DNA of 58,667 nucleotides, from assembly GCA_003553225.1 (NCBI GenBank), contig PWDW01000100.1, positions 1 to 58,667 on the forward strand, in the 5' to 3' direction. Below the pieces are notes generated by a model. That model worked only from the letters and a program-made list of their open reading frames with translations, had not been told where the DNA came from and made no database searches. Source of the stretch: Halanaerobiaceae bacterium. Lineage in GTDB: Bacteria > Bacillota > Halanaerobiia > Halanaerobiales > Halarsenatibacteraceae. The translations under genes were made by a program, and so were the position numbers. Positions 16,921 through 25,797 of this stretch are shown in pieces (position 1 is the first letter of the stretch; each line of letters opens with the position of its first letter).

Positions 16921-17115
16921 CTTTAAGATATTTAAAAACTTGATAATTTAATTATAAGTTATATTATAAAATTATACAATAAATTAAGAAATTAAGGAAG
17001 ATTGAAGAAGATTAAAGAAAAGGGGACACTGCCCCTTCCGATGGAAAAATATGGGTATAGAAAAAACCAAAAATAATTAAAGATTAAAGAAAGAAAGCTG
17101 AAAGGAGTGCTCAAT

Positions 17116-18144
17116 ATGAACTCTACAAAAATTCCTCCCCTGCCCAAAAACGAGGTTAAAAAAGCTGTGGACCGAAAAAATCCCGCCCGGGTTCCTCTTA
17201 TCAGGTGCCTCTGGTGGGGCGAAGGTCTGGAGGAAGAATATGGGGCCGGGCTGGACCGGTTTTCTGATTATCCGGATGATGCCGAGTTTGTGCTGATTGA
17301 CCCCCTAAGTGAGATGGATTGGGTCCAAAAACAGGAGGAGCAGAGTCAGGCCCATGATGCAGCCGGTATTCTGGCTGACTGGAAAGATCTTGAAAAGTTT
17401 GTATCTGCTCTTCCGGATCCCGATCGGGAAGATCTTTTTAGTGATCTTAAGGAAACGGCTCAAAAAGCTCACCAGGAGGACCGCTATTTACTATTTGGCT
17501 GGTGGCGGTTATTTTTTGAACGCCCCTGGGGTCTGAGAGGTATGGAAAATTTGCTGACAGATTATTATGTTAATCCCGAGCAGGTCCACCACCTGCAGGA
17601 GATTTTAGGTGATTATTATTTAAAACTGCTGGCAAGAGCCGTATGTGAACTAAACCCGGATGGATTCTGGACCAGTGATGATCTGGGGCACCAGAAGCAG
17701 CTGATGATGAGTCCCCGGCATTTTCGTGAATTTATCAAACCCTATTATGCTGAAATTGGTGACTTCTGCCGTCAGCATAATTTACATTTCTGGCTGCACA
17801 GCTGTGGGGACAACAGTGCCATAGTGGAGGATCTGATCGAGGTGGGAGTGGATATCTTTCACCCGGTACAGAAACACACCATGGATGAAAAGAAAACAGC
17901 CGAAAAGTACGGCTCAAAGCTAAGTTTTCTGGCCGGTTTTGATGTCCAGCATATCCTGCAGGAGGGCACACCTGCTGATGTGCGCCGGGAGGTACGCTTT
18001 CTGATAGACACTTTTGACGGCCCGGACGGGGGAATGTGCCTGGCGGCCGGGAATGGGATTTTACCCGGCACCCCTCTGGAAAACATTGAGGCCTTTCTGG
18101 ATGAGGGTTTGTCTTATGGCCGGCAGCACCGCAAACAGTTCTAA
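17116..18144 (+). CDS. Uroporphyrinogen decarboxylase (UroD/MtaA) family protein, paralogue 2
   Basis: About 342 residues with the UroD barrel. It keeps the HSCG motif (WLHSCGDNS) corresponding to the zinc-binding HxC of MtaA/CmuA-like methyltransferases, followed by LAGFDVQHIL and the C-terminal CLAAGNGILPGTPLEN block. I start at ATG 17116, nine nt after AAGGAG, rather than at GTG 17107 which lies on the ribosome site. It is divergent from paralogue 1 and lies upstream of the GH29 gene. No corrinoid-binding protein is encoded in the window, so the methyl acceptor, if any, is not visible. Confidence 0.82.
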   Translation: MNSTKIPPLPKNEVKKAVDRKNPARVPLIRCLWWGEGLEEEYGAGLDRFSDYPDDAEFVLIDPLSEMDWVQKQEEQSQAHDAAGILADWKDLEKFVSALPDPDREDLFSDLKETAQKAHQEDRYLLFGWWRLFFERPWGLRGMENLLTDYYVNPEQVHHLQEILGDYYLKLLARAVCELNPDGFWTSDDLGHQKQLMMSPRHFREFIKPYYAEIGDFCRQHNLHFWLHSCGDNSAIVEDLIEVGVDIFHPVQKHTMDEKKTAEKYGSKLSFLAGFDVQHILQEGTPADVRREVRFLIDTFDGPDGGMCLAAGNGILPGTPLENIEAFLDEGLSYGRQHRKQF

Positions 18145-18190
18145 TTGTTTCTGTGTTTTTTTCTGCTGTCAAATTATTGTCTTAAATTAG

Positions 18191-18219
18191 TGTATAACAG
18201 AAAAAATTTGTGTTATAAT
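18191..18219 (+). promoter_or_regulatory. Candidate extended -10 promoter for the GH29 gene
   Basis: TGTTATAAT at 18211-18219 is a perfect -10 hexamer with a TGn extension; the -35 region at 18191 (TGTATA) is poor. It would give a leader of about 170-180 nt before the GH29 start at 18400. Confidence 0.4.
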
Positions 18220-18399
18220 CAAACAAAAGCTGCTTAAATAATGCTTTTTAAGGTACAGCTCTGTTGAGGTTAACTCTAATTTAGCGTGAGATGCACTTTC
18301 ATTTCGTTGAATTAAAGGTTTATAAAAGCATTAAAGCAAAAATCATATTGATAAAAAATAAAAAAGTTGTATTATTTACAGGGGAGGACAGAAATTATA

Positions 18400-19665
18400 A
18401 TGAATAGCAGAGAAAAAAGAATTGAGTGGTTTGAAAAGGCACGTTTTGGAATGTTTATTCACTGGGGACTGTATGCCATCCCGGCCCGGGGAGAGTGGGT
18501 GCGCAGTTTTGAGAAAATAAGTAATGAGGAGTATGAAAAGTATTTTCATGAATTTGATCCGGTAGATTATGATCCCCAAAGCTGGGCCCGGCTGGCCCGA
18601 GAAGCGGGCATGAAATATGCCGTGATCACCACCAAACACCATGATGGTTTCTGCCTTTTTGACAGCAAACTGACCGATTATAAGGCTCCCAATACCCCGG
18701 CGGGCCGTGACTTAATTGCGGAATTTGTGGAGGCTTTCCGTGCTGAAGGTTTAAAAATTGGTTTTTATCACTCCCTTATTGACTGGCATCATCCTGATTA
18801 TCCGGCCTATGGGGATGCTAACCATCCCCTGCGGGATAATGAAGAATTTAAGGATAAAGAACATAATTTTGACCACTACCTTGACTATATGCACGGACAG
18901 GTCAAGGAGCTGTTAACCAATTATGGCAAAATTGATATTATGTGGTTTGATTTTTCTTATGATGATATGAGTGGTGAAACCTGGAGGGCTTCTGAACTGG
19001 TCAAAAGGACCCACGAACTGCAGCCGGATATCATAATTGACAACCGGCTGGGAGGGGATATAAAAAAAGAAGACCCGGAGATTTATGCCGGTGATTTTGC
19101 TTCTCCAGAAAAAATCATTCCACCCGAAGGTGTGGTCGATGAAAAAGGAGAACATGTGCCCTGGGAAGCCTGTATTACTTTGAACAACAACTGGGGCTAC
19201 TGTGCTGCTGATAATGACTATAAATCTCCCCGGCAGGTAGTCAGAGCCCTGGTGGAGTGTGTGAGTAAAAACGGAAATATGCTGCTTAATGTTGGTCCTG
19301 ATGCCCGGGGCCGGATCCCCGAACAGTCCCGGTCTATTTTAAAAGAAGTGGGCCGGTGGATGGCAGAAAATGGAGACAGTATATACGGCTGTCAGGGGGC
19401 CGAACTTCCCAAACCGGAATGGGGTCGTTATACTAGAAAGGGAGACCGCCTGTATGCCCACATCATGGAGCGGGGTATCGGCCCGGTTAATTTCCGGAAA
19501 ATGGGGGGTAAAATAGAAAAAGCCCGCCTGTTAAGTGATGGTTCAGAAAAAAGAGTCCACCGTCCCTGGAATGCGGCTGAATTTGAAGAAGATGCTTTTG
19601 TTGAATTTTCTTCAGCCCGGCTGCCCGACCGGAAGGACACGGTGGTGGAGTTATATTTGAAATAA
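18400..19665 (+). CDS. Alpha-L-fucosidase, glycoside hydrolase family 29
   Basis: About 421 residues. FGMFIHWGLYAIPARGEW near the N-terminus, TTKHHDGFCLFDS and IDIMWFDF with the nucleophile Asp near residue 184 are the GH29 signature blocks; the later GNMLLNVGPDARG is also typical. It would remove terminal alpha-L-fucose in the cytosol, as no signal peptide is present. I start at ATG 18400 after GGGGAGGA; the frame is open 11 codons further upstream to 18367. It follows a UroD-family gene by a 255-nt gap that holds a candidate promoter, so it may begin a separate unit. Confidence 0.93.
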   Translation: MNSREKRIEWFEKARFGMFIHWGLYAIPARGEWVRSFEKISNEEYEKYFHEFDPVDYDPQSWARLAREAGMKYAVITTKHHDGFCLFDSKLTDYKAPNTPAGRDLIAEFVEAFRAEGLKIGFYHSLIDWHHPDYPAYGDANHPLRDNEEFKDKEHNFDHYLDYMHGQVKELLTNYGKIDIMWFDFSYDDMSGETWRASELVKRTHELQPDIIIDNRLGGDIKKEDPEIYAGDFASPEKIIPPEGVVDEKGEHVPWEACITLNNNWGYCAADNDYKSPRQVVRALVECVSKNGNMLLNVGPDARGRIPEQSRSILKEVGRWMAENGDSIYGCQGAELPKPEWGRYTRKGDRLYAHIMERGIGPVNFRKMGGKIEKARLLSDGSEKRVHRPWNAAEFEEDAFVEFSSARLPDRKDTVVELYLK

Positions 19666-19835
19666 AAATCATTATTTGATTTCAGGAATAGTAACTGCCA
19701 ATTGAAAAGATTGATTAACCGGATGGATTATTGTTTTTAGTTTTTAATAATTATTTGGCTATTTTAAAAATAGCAAAAAAGCTTCAATAAATTAATATTG
19801 TCCAAAATTAACTACAGCTGAAAGGAGAAATTTAA

Positions 19836-20684
19836 ATGAAGCAATTTCCTCGTACCGAAGTGGCCGGCAAATCACTGTCCCGGATGATCATCGGAACCAA
19901 CTGGATTTTGGGTTACAGTCATCAGGGACCGGCTGCTGACCATACCATTAAAAACAGACATGACAGCCCGGAGCCTATCGCCGCTGTACTGCAGGAATTT
20001 TTAAGCAGGGGTGTGGACACAATTATGGCTCCTTTTGCCGGTAATGAAAACCTGATTGAGGCCATTAAGATTGCCGAAGAAAGTGCTGGAGAGGAGATGA
20101 TTCTGGTTGATACACCTATTATTAATGTTGATGATAACCGCCAGGCGCGGAGGGAAGCCGAACAGGTTATTGACCAGAGCCGAAAGCTGGGTGCTGATTT
20201 CTGTCTGCCCCATCACTCTTCGGTGGAACAGTTAATTAACAAAAACAAAGAAGAGATTGAGCGTCTGCCCGATTATTTACAGATGATCCGCGATCGGGAT
20301 ATGATTCCCGGCCTATCAGCTCATATGCCGGAAGTTATCGTTTATGCCGATCAGAATGAATATGATGTGGAAACCTATGTGCAGATATTTAACTGTATGG
20401 GTTTTTTGATGCAGGTTGAGATCGAGTATATTCATAAAGTGATTCAGAATGCGCGCTGTCCGGTGATGACCATAAAACCGATGGCCGCGGGGCGGGTTAC
20501 TCCCTTTGTGGGGCTGACCTTTGTCTGGAATACAATCCGGGAACAGGATCTGGTGACTGTGGGCTGTACCAACCGCTGGGAGGTTGCCGAAGATGTTGAG
20601 ATCTCCCGGGCAGCCCTGGAAGGTCGGCCCCCTAATCTGGAAGGGCGGGGCAGTCCCAGCAAAACATCAATTATGCAGGAATAA
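19836..20684 (+). CDS. Aldo/keto reductase-fold protein with degenerate active site
   Basis: A 282-residue protein resembling the aldo/keto reductase barrel: RGVDTIMAPFAGNENL aligns with the usual D-T-A-x-x-Y-G-N-E segment, CLPHHSS with the His strand, IKPMAAGRV with the typical MKPLAGG block, and DLVTVGCTN with the C-terminal cofactor region. The catalytic Tyr is replaced (APFAGNE) and the catalytic Lys strand is not evident, so reductase activity is doubtful. The ATG follows AAAGGAG. It lies between GH29 and glgC on the same strand. It could be an isomerase, lyase or binding protein built on this fold. Confidence 0.6.
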   Translation: MKQFPRTEVAGKSLSRMIIGTNWILGYSHQGPAADHTIKNRHDSPEPIAAVLQEFLSRGVDTIMAPFAGNENLIEAIKIAEESAGEEMILVDTPIINVDDNRQARREAEQVIDQSRKLGADFCLPHHSSVEQLINKNKEEIERLPDYLQMIRDRDMIPGLSAHMPEVIVYADQNEYDVETYVQIFNCMGFLMQVEIEYIHKVIQNARCPVMTIKPMAAGRVTPFVGLTFVWNTIREQDLVTVGCTNRWEVAEDVEISRAALEGRPPNLEGRGSPSKTSIMQE

Positions 20685-20830
20685 AGCCTTTTTAGCCCCC
20701 TTATAAGCCACCTGTATAAGATATCAGCTTAACCACAGAGGCTGTTTAGGTCCGGTCTGGATTAAAACTAATTGAAAATTAAGTTTGAAATTTAAAGGAA
20801 TATTTAGATTTTTAGTGAATTTTATAAATA

Positions 20831-20868
20831 CAGAGTTTCTTAACCACTAAAAAATTACTAAAACTCTG
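20831..20868 (+). other. Long-loop inverted repeat in glgC leader
   Basis: CAGAGTTT at 20831-20838 is exactly complementary to AAACTCTG at 20861-20868, with a 22-nt loop. Three copies of a TAACCAC motif occur in and around it. It lies about 73 nt upstream of glgC; a regulatory role is only possible, not shown. Confidence 0.3.
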
Positions 20869-20941
20869 CCCGGAACAGATCGGGAGATCTAACCACAAAG
20901 CATAATTTATCAAAAAATATAATATAAGGAGGGAATGACAG

Positions 20942-22255
20942 ATGGCCGGGAATCTGGCTTTAATTTTGGCAGGTGGGAGAGGGACCAGACTGGATCTTTT
21001 GTCAGCACACCGGGCTAAACCGAGTGTTCCGTTTGCCGGCAAATTCAGGTTGATTGATTTTGCTTTAAGCAACTGTGTTAACTCCGGGATATATAATGTG
21101 GGAGTTTTGACCCAGTATCTACCATTATCACTAAACAACCACATCGGGATAGGTAAACCCTGGGATCTGGACCGCAAAAGGGGTGGAGTTACCATTCTGC
21201 AGCCCTTTAAAGGCAAGCCCGGTTCTACAGACTGGTATGAAGGAACGGCCCATGCAATTTATAAAAATATCAGCTTTTTGCGCAGCCAGAACCCGGATAA
21301 TGTTGTAATTCTATCCGGGGACCATGTTTATAAAATGGATTACAGCCAGCTGATTGATCAGCACCGGCAAAAAAATGCTGACTTGACCATTGCCGCTCAG
21401 CCGGTGGACTATGAAGAAGCCAGCCGGTTTGGAATTCTGGATGCCCGAAAAGATCTAAAAATCACGGATTTTGTGGAAAAACCTGAAGAGCCGCCCAGCA
21501 ATCTGGCTTCAATGGGTATTTATGTTTTTAAAACAGATATTCTTCTGGAAGTGCTTGAGAAATACTGCAGCCGGGAGGATTCTGATTTCGGCCATCATAT
21601 TATCCCACCCATGATCGAGAACAATGAAGTATATGTCTTTAAATATAATGGCTACTGGAGGGATGTTGGTACTCTGGATTCCTACTGGCAGACCAACCAG
21701 GAGCTTATTCAGCCGGTCCCTGATCTTAATTTATATGACAGTTACTGGAAGTTTTATACCCGGGGAGAGGAACAGCCCCCCGTTAAATTCAGGACCGATG
21801 GTCATGCAGAACAGAGTCTGGTGGCCAATGGCTCTATTATCAACGGCCGGGTGGAAAATTCTGTGATAAGCCCGGGGGTCCACATCAAAAAGGGAGCTGT
21901 GGTTAAAGACTCAATAATTTTCAATGATTCTGTAATAGCAGAAAAGGCCATTGTGGATAAAACAATTATCGATAAAGAAGTTCAGGTTAAAGCTAACTGT
22001 GAAATTGGCACCGGAGACGATTATACTCCCAATCAGGAAAAACCAGACCTGCTTTACAATGGTTTAAACCTGATTGCCAAAAGAGCCACTATTCCGGCCG
22101 GAACAACAATTAAGAGGAACTGCCGGATCTTCTCCTATGCAGAAGTGGATGATTTTGCCAGTCAGCATGTTGCCAGCGGCACAACAGTAACCTCAGAAAT
22201 AGGCAAGATGATTACTTCCGGAGATGAAGATCAGGTACGAAGGGTCAATATATAA
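20942..22255 (+). CDS. glgC: Glucose-1-phosphate adenylyltransferase (ADP-glucose pyrophosphorylase)
   Basis: A 437-residue GlgC that makes ADP-glucose for glycogen from glucose-1-phosphate and ATP. Motifs are [13 protein letters not shown] at the N-terminus, [49 protein letters not shown] and DFGHHIIPP, followed by a left-handed beta-helix region with repeated hydrophobic hexads. GGAGGGA precedes the ATG at 942 within the 20-21 kb block. No glgA, glgD or glgB is adjacent, so it is a stand-alone copy, ended by a strong terminator at 22445-22481. Confidence 0.95.
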   Translation: MAGNLALILAGGRGTRLDLLSAHRAKPSVPFAGKFRLIDFALSNCVNSGIYNVGVLTQYLPLSLNNHIGIGKPWDLDRKRGGVTILQPFKGKPGSTDWYEGTAHAIYKNISFLRSQNPDNVVILSGDHVYKMDYSQLIDQHRQKNADLTIAAQPVDYEEASRFGILDARKDLKITDFVEKPEEPPSNLASMGIYVFKTDILLEVLEKYCSREDSDFGHHIIPPMIENNEVYVFKYNGYWRDVGTLDSYWQTNQELIQPVPDLNLYDSYWKFYTRGEEQPPVKFRTDGHAEQSLVANGSIINGRVENSVISPGVHIKKGAVVKDSIIFNDSVIAEKAIVDKTIIDKEVQVKANCEIGTGDDYTPNQEKPDLLYNGLNLIAKRATIPAGTTIKRNCRIFSYAEVDDFASQHVASGTTVTSEIGKMITSGDEDQVRRVNI

Positions 22256-22444
22256 TGAGGTATGGGCTGTGTTTGCTGGAAAACTTTCCTGCTGACCATT
22301 ACAATTTTTGTCGGCAGCAGCCTGTATTCTGTTTGTCGGGCTGATACTGCTGTTTTGAAAGTTGAAAGATTTTCAAATTAACAGAAGATGATTTTTGATT
22401 TTAAGGGTCAGGCTCACCAAAATGATATACCAGAAATATGTTTT

Positions 22445-22484
22445 AAAATAATATTGCCCCTTATTATGGCAATATTATTTTTTT
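22445..22484 (+). terminator. Rho-independent terminator downstream of glgC
   Basis: A perfect 14-bp inverted repeat (AAAATAATATTGCC at 22445-22458, GGCAATATTATTTT at 22468-22481) with a 9-nt loop, running into a T tract. Confidence 0.8.
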
Positions 22485-22661
22485 ACAGGGAAACAGGACC
22501 CGATTGGGCCCGTGGTTAGCATAAAAAATGGCAAAATAAAACCCCACAAAAAATAGCATTACAAAATAGCATTATAAAACAGCATATCAAAACAGCATAT
22601 CAAAACAGTACAATAATAAAGTACAATGATAAAGCACATCAAAACAGTACAACATAAGAGC

Positions 22662-22765
22662 ACATCAAAACAGAACAACAATAAAGTACATCAAAACAGA
22701 ACAACAATAAAGTACATCAAAACAGAACAACAATAAAGTACATCAAAACAGAACAACAATAAAGT
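22662..22765 (+). repeat. 26-bp tandem repeat, four exact copies
   Basis: The unit ACATCAAAACAGAACAACAATAAAGT occurs four times without a mismatch at 22662-22687, 22688-22713, 22714-22739 and 22740-22765. Degenerate relatives (CATATCAAAACAG, CACATCAAAACAGTACAAC) extend back to about 22555, and a partial fifth copy follows. The strand is very A-rich and nearly free of G, so the RNA would be unstructured. The array ends about 40 nt before the nucleoside hydrolase start. The remaining part of the 552-nt gap holds only the glgC terminator. Confidence 0.95.
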
Positions 22766-22807
22766 ACATCAAAAACATAAAAAACATAAAAAAGAAAGGA
22801 GCAGCAA

Positions 22808-23719
22808 ATGAAAACACCTCAATTTAGGCAATCAGAACTGGTAGAAAGGCTGAGCCCACCTCAGGGCAAAATTAAGATGGTGCTGGATACAGATACCTAT
22901 AATGAAGTGGATGACCAGTTTGCTCTGGCGTATACTTTGAAATCTCAGGAGAAACTGGACCTGAAGGCTGTATATGCGGCCCCTTTTCATAATGACCGCT
23001 CGTCAGGACCGGAGGATGGAATGGAAAAAAGCTATCAGGAGATAAATAAAATCCTGTCCCATCTGAATATTCAGAAGGATGATTTTGTTTTTCGGGGCAG
23101 CCGGCAGTATCTGCCGGGACCGGAAAAACCGGTGGCCAGTGAGGCTGCTGAGGATCTTATTGATAAAGCCCTGAATATAAAAGAAGGCCCCCTGTATGTG
23201 GTGGCCATCGGGGCGGCAACCAATGTGGCTTCTGCTATTTTAAAAAAACCGTCAATAATCAAAAACATAGTGGTGGTCTGGCTGGGAGGTAATGCCCTGT
23301 ACTGGCCGCATACATATGAGTTTAACCTGCAGCAGGACCTCCATTCCTCCCGGGTCCTTTTCGACAGCGGGGTACCTCTGGTCCAGATTCCCTGTATGGG
23401 GGTGGCCGATCATCTGCTGACCACTATTCCCGAGCTAAAAGAGCATCTGGAGGGTAAAAGTAAAATAGGCAGCTATCTCACGGATATTGTCAGCAGCTAT
23501 ACTGATGACCCTTTCGGCTGGTCCAAGGTTATCTGGGATATTTCGGCCCCGGCTTATCTAATTAACAGTGATTGGGTGGCTACCAGTCTGGTGCACAGTC
23601 CGGTTCTGACCGATCAGATGACCTGGAGTGAGGACCGGGAGCGGCATTTTATCAGAAGTGCCTATCAGGTGGACCGGGATCAGATTTTCACCGATGTCTT
23701 TACAAAATTAAGTAAATAA
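22808..23719 (+). CDS. Nucleoside hydrolase family protein (IUNH fold)
   Basis: A 303-residue protein with the calcium/ribose-binding signature DTDTYNEVDDQFALAY near residues 27-42, YVVAIGAATNVASAIL, and VVWLGGNALYWPHTYEFN in the middle. The family splits N-ribosides into base and ribose. In this glycan-rich setting the natural substrate may be another N- or O-glycoside, so only the family is assigned. AAAGGAG precedes the ATG. It starts a same-strand run with glycerate kinase, an epimerase and a sulfatase. Confidence 0.85.
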   Translation: MKTPQFRQSELVERLSPPQGKIKMVLDTDTYNEVDDQFALAYTLKSQEKLDLKAVYAAPFHNDRSSGPEDGMEKSYQEINKILSHLNIQKDDFVFRGSRQYLPGPEKPVASEAAEDLIDKALNIKEGPLYVVAIGAATNVASAILKKPSIIKNIVVVWLGGNALYWPHTYEFNLQQDLHSSRVLFDSGVPLVQIPCMGVADHLLTTIPELKEHLEGKSKIGSYLTDIVSSYTDDPFGWSKVIWDISAPAYLINSDWVATSLVHSPVLTDQMTWSEDRERHFIRSAYQVDRDQIFTDVFTKLSK

Positions 23720-23813
23720 ATGAAGCTGGAAAAATTTAAAGGACCAAAGCAGGTGGCCGAAATGGAAAAACAGGAGATGATTAAACAGGCAGCCGGCAGG
23801 GAGGTAAAGAAAA

Positions 23814-24950
23814 ATGAAAATTATGATTGCACCCGATTCTTTTAAAGAGAGTCTGTCCACTGTTGAGGTGGTGGACAGTATAGCCCGGGGGATCAAAAAG
23901 GTTAAACCCGGAGCTGACATTATTAAAGTACCCATGGCTGATGGAGGGGAAGGTACGGTTCAGGCCCTGACTGCCGGAGCAGGGGGTGAGATTTTTCAGC
24001 AAAAGGTTACCGGACCCCTGGGTGATGAAGTTGAAGCCTTTTTTGGTATTCTGGGTGAGGGCAGGACGGCCGTAATTGAGATGGCAGCTGCTTCCGGTCT
24101 CCCCCTGGTTCCAGAAGAAAAAAGGGATCCCACCCGGACTACCACCCTGGGTACCGGAGAGCTGATAGCAGCTGCTCTGGATAAAGGTGTGGACAAAATA
24201 ATTCTGGGTATTGGCGGCAGTGCCACCAATGATGCCGGGGTGGGCCTGGCTCAGGCCCTGGGGGCTGAATTTAAAAATACCGAAGGCCGGGAAGTTGGTC
24301 CCGGTGGTGGAAAGCTGTCTGAAATTGCCTCCATTGATCTTTCCGGTCTGGACAGCCGGCTGCAGGAGGTTGATATTGAGGCAGCATGTGATGTTGATAA
24401 TCCCCTGTATGGGCCGGAAGGTGCGGCCTATGTTTATGCTCCCCAGAAGGGGGCAGATGAAGAGATGACAGCCTTACTGGATGAAAACTTAAGACATCTC
24501 AGCGAGATTATTAAAAAAGAGCTGGGCCGGGACATACAGCAGATACCGGGTTCCGGGGCAGCCGGAGGTCTGGGGGCCGGATTGGTGGCCTTTCTGGGAG
24601 CAGAATTGAGACCGGGAGTAGAGATTGTACTGGAAGTTAATGATGTGTATGATAAAATCAAAGATGTAGATCTGGTATTTACCGGTGAAGGGAAAATTGA
24701 TGATCAGACTCTGCAGGGTAAAACAGTGTCGGGTATTGCTCAAACCGCCGGAGCCCACAATATACCAGTGATTGCCCTGTGTGGGGCAGCCGGAAGGGGA
24801 GCAGATAGTATTTTATCGGCCGGGATCACCGCCTTTTTCCCCATCATACAGGATATCCTGCCCCGCAGGGAGATATATGAGAACACTTCTTTATGGCTGG
24901 AAAGAACTGCCCGGCAGATCATGAGAGTTCTGGAACTTAATATTAGTTAG
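23814..24950 (+). CDS. Glycerate kinase (GarK/GlxK family)
   Basis: A 378-residue type I glycerate kinase that phosphorylates D-glycerate, usually at the 2-hydroxyl, feeding glycolysis. MIAPDSFKESLS at the N-terminus, PMADGGEGTVQALTAG, LGIGGSATNDAGVGLAQALG and LVFTGEGKIDDQT are diagnostic, and length is normal. A GGGAGG site lies 10 nt upstream of the ATG. It is 94 nt after the nucleoside hydrolase and 49 nt before a sugar epimerase, consistent with one transcript for sugar-acid breakdown. Confidence 0.95.
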   Translation: MKIMIAPDSFKESLSTVEVVDSIARGIKKVKPGADIIKVPMADGGEGTVQALTAGAGGEIFQQKVTGPLGDEVEAFFGILGEGRTAVIEMAAASGLPLVPEEKRDPTRTTTLGTGELIAAALDKGVDKIILGIGGSATNDAGVGLAQALGAEFKNTEGREVGPGGGKLSEIASIDLSGLDSRLQEVDIEAACDVDNPLYGPEGAAYVYAPQKGADEEMTALLDENLRHLSEIIKKELGRDIQQIPGSGAAGGLGAGLVAFLGAELRPGVEIVLEVNDVYDKIKDVDLVFTGEGKIDDQTLQGKTVSGIAQTAGAHNIPVIALCGAAGRGADSILSAGITAFFPIIQDILPRREIYENTSLWLERTARQIMRVLELNIS

Positions 24951-24999
24951 GCAGTCAGCAGGATTTATAATTTTATTTTTAACACAGGAGGGTATAAAA

Positions 25000-25773
25000 A
25001 TGAGTGATATTAAACTCGGTATCCAGCTTTATTCAGTGAGAGGAATTCTGGAAGATGATGTGGAACAAACCATGAAAGAGCTTGCCGCAATGGGCTATGA
25101 AGGTGTGGAATTTTTTGGTCCCAGTCCTGCCTCGGCCCAGGATCTGAAAACCTATCTGGAAAAATATGATCTGGAGTGCTGTGGCTGGCATTACTGGGGT
25201 GATCCTCTGGGACTGAGAAAAGAGGAAAAGCTGAAAAAAACGGTGGAGCTCTATGAAACGATTGATAATAACAGTCTGGTGATTTCTTCGATTCCGGAAA
25301 AATACCGCAGTACTATCCAGGACTGGGAGAAAATGGCTGAATATTTTAATCAGCTGGCTGAAACTCTGGCTCCCTATGACATTAAACTGGGTTATCACAA
25401 CCATGATTTTGAGTTTAAAACTCTTGAGGACCAGATACCCTGGAATGTTTTCTTTGATAACCTGGACCCGAAGATAACTATGCAGCTGGATGTGGGTAAT
25501 GCTTATTATGGGGGAGCCGATCCGGTGGAGGTACTCCGAAAGTATGGTGATAGAGCCCACAGTGTGCACCTGAAACCTTATTCCCCTGACCAGGAAGATG
25601 GTTTTCAGGCAATCATCGGTGAGGATCAGGTACCCTGGGAGGAGATTTTTGCAGTATGTGATGAAATTGGTAATACAGAATGGTATATTGTTGAATATGA
25701 AGCCCGGGTTGCTGACCCCCTCCAGGAAGTAAAAAGATGTCTGGAGGGTATTAAAAAGATCAGGGGAAGATAA
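25000..25773 (+). CDS. Sugar phosphate isomerase/epimerase (AP endonuclease 2-like TIM barrel)
   Basis: A 257-residue barrel of the IolE/IolH/xylose isomerase-like superfamily. GIQLYSVRGIL at the start, LGYHNHDFEF and MQLDVGNAYYGG carry the typical metal-ligand residues, and EWYIVEYEAR closes the barrel. It would isomerise or epimerise a keto sugar or sugar acid using a divalent metal; substrate unknown. CAGGAGGG precedes the ATG. It ends 24 nt before the SGSH-like sulfatase and is probably co-transcribed with it. Confidence 0.88.
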   Translation: MSDIKLGIQLYSVRGILEDDVEQTMKELAAMGYEGVEFFGPSPASAQDLKTYLEKYDLECCGWHYWGDPLGLRKEEKLKKTVELYETIDNNSLVISSIPEKYRSTIQDWEKMAEYFNQLAETLAPYDIKLGYHNHDFEFKTLEDQIPWNVFFDNLDPKITMQLDVGNAYYGGADPVEVLRKYGDRAHSVHLKPYSPDQEDGFQAIIGEDQVPWEEIFAVCDEIGNTEWYIVEYEARVADPLQEVKRCLEGIKKIRGR

Positions 25774-25797
25774 AATTTTTTAGTCAGGAGGCTAACC

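Noticed and set aside
17020-17037. AAGGGG-ACACTG-CCCCTT hairpin in the gap between the two divergent UroD-family genes
   Set aside because: It looks like a widespread REP-type or random hairpin; it is upstream of both genes, so it is not a terminator, and only one copy is in the window.
19757-19778. GCTATTTTAAAAATAGC hairpin between GH29 and the AKR-like gene
   Set aside because: It is followed by A rather than T on the + strand and lies before a + strand gene, so terminator function is not supported.
23720-23845. A 41-codon frame starting right after the nucleoside hydrolase stop and overlapping the glycerate kinase start
   Set aside because: No separate ribosome site is evident beyond the previous gene's end, the peptide is highly charged and the frame ends inside a well-supported gene; probably chance.
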